In this document: positions 8,086-10,647 of the stretch, one piece after another | Layout of the letters: the number at the start of each line of letters is the position of its first letter | Position numbering within the stretch: position 1 is the first letter of the stretch | Assembly (NCBI GenBank): GCA_014885115.2 | Contig: WKLE02004465.1 | Coordinates: 1 to 10,647, forward strand | Reading direction: 5' to 3' | From: Asterionellopsis glacialis | Taxonomy: Eukaryota; Bacillariophyta; Plagiogrammaphyceae; Rhaphoneidales; Asterionellopsidaceae | Length of the DNA: 10,647 nucleotides | Program-made: the position numbers and the translations under genes | Notes under the pieces: generated by a model | Told to the model about the DNA's origin: nothing | The model's database searches: none | Seen by the model: only the letters and a program-made list of their open reading frames with translations

Positions 8086-8375
8086 TTGGGCCAGCCGTCT
8101 GTCGGTCTACTCCGATTGACAAGCCGCGCGCCCTGCATCGACGCGAAACAGACACAGAGCGCGAAAGCAACAAGCCACATGAAACCCCCACCGACATGCC
8201 TCCATACCGACCCCAACTCCCAAGCAGACCGCGAATCCTGAGCCAGACTCTAGATAAAGACAACGGTAGTCAACAGCGCTTCAAAATTGTGTGTTGTTAC
8301 AGACTCTAACAATAACTCATGGCATTGGACTAGACTACTTCTAGACATTCGAATCTATTAGCTGCTACTGATATC

Positions 8376-8383
8376 TATAAAAG
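8376..8383 (+). promoter_or_regulatory. TATA box of LSM7
   Basis: TATAAAAG is a canonical TATA box, about 120 bases before the LSM7 ATG. Transcription would start near 8400-8410, at the TTTCATTTCACT stretch, giving a 5' UTR of about 100 bases. This is inferred from position and consensus only. Confidence 0.55.
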
Positions 8384-8502
8384 CACTCTTCGATTTGTTT
8401 CATTTCACTTCTACAGACAGTTTTTGTAGCTTCCGTATTACATTGAAAGATCCAATATTCACGCAACCTACACTGCACATATACAAATTTTAGACAATTA
8501 TT

Positions 8503-8898
8503 ATGAGCAATAATCCAAACAAAAGGACACAAGGAGGACGAGGTGGTGGTGGTGGCCGTGGTAGCCAAGGACGTGGCGGAGGTCCACCGAAAAAAGAATC
8601 AATTTTGGAATTGGCAAAATTCATGGATGCGACTGTACGTGTCAAATGTTTAGGGGGACGTGAACTTCAAGGGACATTACGTGGATACGATGATTTAGTG
8701 AATTTAGTATTAGATGATTGTGATGAATTCATAAGAGATCCACAAGATATGCAACGTGTGACTGATGAAACGCGTAAATTGGGACTAGTCGTTATTCGTG
8801 GAACACAAGTGAGTTTAGTATCCCCCCAAGAGGGAATGGAAGAAATTGCAAATCCATTTTTAGTTCCCTCCGCAGAAGAAGGTGGTGATGAAGAATAA
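8503..8898 (+). CDS. LSM7: U6 snRNA-associated Sm-like protein LSm7
   Basis: A 131-residue single-exon protein; the LSm fold from residue 31 onward matches LSm7 closely. Sm1 covers KESILELAKFMDATVRVK and GGRELQGTLRGYDDLVNLVL, and Sm2 is the LGLVVIRGTQVSLVSP segment (93-108). The conserved RDPQD loop lies between, and a C-terminal GMEEIANPF follows. LSm7 is a ring subunit of both the nuclear LSm2-8 complex, which binds the U6 snRNA 3' end, and the cytoplasmic LSm1-7 complex, which promotes mRNA decapping. The first 30 residues are an added Gly/Arg-rich tail with RGG-type units (R8 to G27), making the protein longer than the roughly 103 residues of the animal protein. The C-terminus is acidic. 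The ATG at 8503 is the natural start because a TATA box lies upstream and the frame contains the whole domain. Stop codons TAA-TAA follow in tandem. Confidence 0.95.
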   Translation: MSNNPNKRTQGGRGGGGGRGSQGRGGGPPKKESILELAKFMDATVRVKCLGGRELQGTLRGYDDLVNLVLDDCDEFIRDPQDMQRVTDETRKLGLVVIRGTQVSLVSPQEGMEEIANPFLVPSAEEGGDEE

Positions 8899-9169
8899 TA
8901 AATAATTCATATTTATTGTAAAGAGAAACATTTGACCAAAAAAAAATAAAGGGGATAAAACCGAAGAAATGAAATATGTGTCTAGATGTAGTATGAGAAT
9001 GTTTTCTTTTGTTTTTCTATGAACATCTCTCATGCACATATAGTATGCCTCATTGAAATCGCAATTTGCTGTATTGCATTTTATTTTCCCTCTCTACAAC
9101 TGCAAATGGTGAATCTTCATCTACATCACTTGCGTCTTACAACATAATACAGTTAGAATGTTATTTTTC

Positions 9170-10296
9170 TTACGACTGTGGTATGACTCCGTCAAAGGCT
9201 TCACTAGTATTCTGTTTGTCGTAATAATCAGATATGTCCTTTATTTGAGATGCCCCATGACCTTCTCCCAAATCTGCCTTGATAGAATTCATAAATAGTG
9301 TTTGTTGTATTTGAAATAAAGATTGCATGGTGTCTGCTCCTGTTGTTATTGTTTCGTTGTTCTTGTGCTTTGGCGATGATGATGTAGATGTTGACATTGT
9401 TGTTGTTGTCGATGATGATGACGATGACGGTGACGACCATATCAAAGAAGAAATGCCTGGTTTTGCGGTTTCTCCTCCTCCTCCTCCTCCTCCTATTGCT
9501 GTTGTCGTAGTGGAAGGAATGTACATGAACCTTCTAGGATCTGCACTGGATTTATCTAATCTTGATTTTTGTTTCAAAATATCACGCAAGGCATGACCGA
9601 CCTTTTCCCGTGCATGCGCATCTCCAATGTCAATCCAACATTTATGCTTGGTGTCATATTTCACAAATCCTGCTCCACCCATGCCAATGGCTTCACTCTT
9701 GATAAAGTTGACTATGGATTTCACAACTTTTGATTTTTCATCTTTAGATTCTATTTTAGTATATCGTTTGACATTATCTTTAATGATACGTCGAAAGTGT
9801 TCTGTTCCTTCATGGACACGAGAATTTTTTCTTCGACCACATACAACTATGTTTGAGTGGCGTTTCAGTTCGAGGTATTGTCATGATTGAGAGAAGAGAA
9901 CCAAAAAAAGAGAGAGAAAGAGAAAGAAAGAATGTACATATATAAGTAAGAATTTTGAATGTTTCGTAGTTCGCAATAATTATGTAATGTATTTCCCAAC
10001 GTACCATCAAATCGCGTTGGTTGAAAGTTGGATGGTAATCGTCTTGATGGTTTACAACATTCCGACGAGATTGTTCGACCCATCTGCGGCAATAACGAAG
10101 GATAAAGTGAATAAAGTTGCATTTTATCTTGTCTTTCTAAAGCCATCATTGTTGAATCGGATGTAGTATTATTGTTACTATTGCACATTTGATTTGAAAT
10201 AAAATGTTCCTTTCTTTTATTGTGCGAACTGACTGTATTTCCTGATGCGAAGAAGACCATAATTAAAAAAATAATGAGTTCGCGCTTTCGCGACAT
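9170..10296 (-). CDS. DUF6824-domain protein, two exons (join 10296-10005, 9846-9170)
   Basis: Exon 1 (292 nt) and exon 2 (677 nt) join to 969 nt, 322 residues plus stop. The junction creates D97-V98-V99-C100-G101-R102-R103, the start of the domain I know as DUF6824. It continues with H109-E-G-T-E-H-F-R, then GFVKYD near 157-162, W168, DIGD (170-173) and AREKVGHALRD (176-186). This family is abundant in diatoms and often assumed to be nuclear or regulatory, but no function is established to my knowledge. The C-terminal half is low-complexity: a seven-Gly run from TCC repeats, then poly-Ser/Thr. The start is uncertain. Met1 (10296) gives an odd hydrophobic N-terminus (residues 7-17), whereas Met37 (10188) gives a soluble 286-residue protein and would be first if the 10242-10334 segment is an intron. 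The gene is convergent with LSM7, leaving 271 bases between the stops. Confidence 0.8.
9376..9494. repeat. coding trinucleotide repeats (GAT/GTT-rich and TCC run)
   Basis: GAT- and TGT-rich triplets at about 9376-9432 encode Ser/Thr runs on the minus strand. A seven-unit TCC run (9473-9493) encodes polyglycine there. Both fall in the low-complexity tail of the DUF6824 protein. Confidence 0.85.
9847..10004 (-). other. 158-nt GT-AG intron in the DUF6824 gene
   Basis: The donor, read on the minus strand, is ATG|GTACGT (GT at 10004-10003). The acceptor is ACATAG (AG at 9848-9847), the first AG after a long C/T-rich tract at about 9870-9930. Splicing is phase 1 and fuses G with TT to make the valine of the conserved DVVCGR motif. 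Without splicing, the frame of exon 2 stops (TGA) shortly upstream. Confidence 0.85.
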
Positions 10297-10334
10297 CCAT
10301 GTTTCTTGTTTTTTCTTTATGCAGGACCCCTCAC
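10242..10334 (-). other. candidate 93-nt 5' UTR intron of the DUF6824 gene
   Basis: On the minus strand, TTTT|GTGAGG (GT at 10334-10333) is a good donor. A T-rich tract ends in TTCGCATCAG (AG at 10243-10242), a good acceptor. The length suits diatom introns. Removing it would delete the Met at 10296 and its hydrophobic codons, leaving Met37 (10188) as the first methionine of the domain frame. This is inferred from splice-site consensus only. Confidence 0.4.
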
Positions 10335-10647
10335 AAAATAGGCCCTTCCAGATTCATATCGGCAATAATATTTCATGAAATATTGTAATCGTTCGACTTT
10401 CTGTATATTTATTACTGGATGCATCGCGACCAATCAATTCTGCATGAATCTAAAAAGGACTTTTTCGATATCTACTTGGGTGTCTTATGACTGGAGCATT
10501 CGTATAAATTGTATAAGCTAATTTAACGGTTTCTTTGACAAATAATCACGGCTCATCGAAAACCGGCTTAAGGTAGTCGTACCCGCACTGGCCGGCCTTT
10601 TTTCTTCTACACAGCTTCTACGTATTTAGTATCAAACAATAAGTAGT
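10297..10647. other. 5' flank of the DUF6824 gene, no gene recognised
   Basis: It contains the candidate donor at 10334, a perfect 18-bp palindrome (10367-10384) and a GGCCGGCC site near 10588-10597. On the minus strand one frame runs about 90 codons from near 10620 to 10354 with only two internal stops (TGA 10546-10548, TAG 10450-10452). Its residues look protein-like, but I recognise no family. Confidence 0.5.
10367..10384. repeat. 18-bp perfect palindrome
   Basis: AATATTTCATGAAATATT reads the same on both strands. It lies upstream of the DUF6824 gene and might bind a dimeric protein, though AT-rich palindromes can arise by chance. Confidence 0.7.

Larger units (their letters stand above)
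7413..8502. other. divergent intergenic region between the kinase and LSM7 genes
   Basis: About 1.1 kb lies between two start codons that face away from each other, so it should contain both promoters. The kinase-proximal part (7413-7900) shows no clear core promoter element. The middle (about 7930-8245) is G+C-rich, T-poor and rich in CG dinucleotides, with a three-copy repeat. The LSM7-proximal part has a TATA box. Overlapping ORFs of about 100 codons exist on both strands of the GC-rich block (7942-8241 plus, 7958-8263 minus). Neither resembles a known protein, and both are expected where stop codons are scarce. Confidence 0.65.

Noticed and set aside
7942..8263. Overlapping ORFs of about 100 codons on both strands of the GC-rich block
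   Set aside because: Open frames on both strands are expected where T is scarce and G+C is high; neither translation shows a domain.
9810..10010. Minus-strand 66-codon ORF upstream of the DUF6824 domain
   Set aside because: It reads through the inferred intron and then enters exon 2 in the wrong frame, losing the CGRRKNS motif.

Overview
The window looks like nuclear DNA of a photosynthetic stramenopile, most probably a diatom. Three things point there. One gene carries a signal peptide ending in an A-F plastid-type junction. Another encodes the CGR...AREK domain I know as DUF6824, which is abundant in diatoms. Genes are compact, mostly single-exon, with short GT-AG introns (158 nt and a candidate 93 nt) in AT-rich intergenic DNA full of GT/CA, CAG/CAA, TCC and GAT simple repeats. 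I cannot name the species.

Layout from left to right. (1) 64-296, +: last exon of a MIF/D-dopachrome tautomerase family gene; its first exon(s) lie outside the window. (2) 724-1632, +: an atypical short-chain dehydrogenase/reductase with what looks like a three-part presequence (ER signal, plastid transit peptide, twin-arginine thylakoid signal). (3) 1633-3655: about 2 kb with no convincing gene, only simple repeats, inverted repeats and a cluster of TACCAGG motifs. (4) 3656-5185, +: a 509-residue protein with a long low-complexity basic N-terminal half (polyQ, polyN, polyK) and a C-terminal four-helix membrane domain of no known function. (5) 5186-6038: convergent 3' flanks with no gene. (6) 6039-7412, -: a zeta-toxin-family P-loop kinase fused to a C-terminal cysteine-rich, probably metal-binding module. 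(7) 7413-8502: divergent intergenic region with a G+C-rich, T-poor block, a three-copy 20-21 bp repeat and a TATA box for the next gene. (8) 8503-8898, +: LSM7, with an unusual RGG-rich N-terminal extension. (9) 9170-10296, -: a DUF6824 protein in two exons; the splice junction restores the conserved D-V-V-C-G-R motif exactly. (10) 10297-10647: 5' flank with an 18-bp perfect palindrome.

The genes do not form a pathway. They are independent eukaryotic transcription units, some convergent (4/6, 8/9) and one pair divergent (6/8). The best leads are the kinase with its cysteine-rich tail and Gly-ended P-loop, the possible thylakoid-lumen SDR, the RGG-LSM7 and the repeat-bearing GC block between the kinase and LSM7. 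No RNA gene, intact transposon or CRISPR array was recognised.
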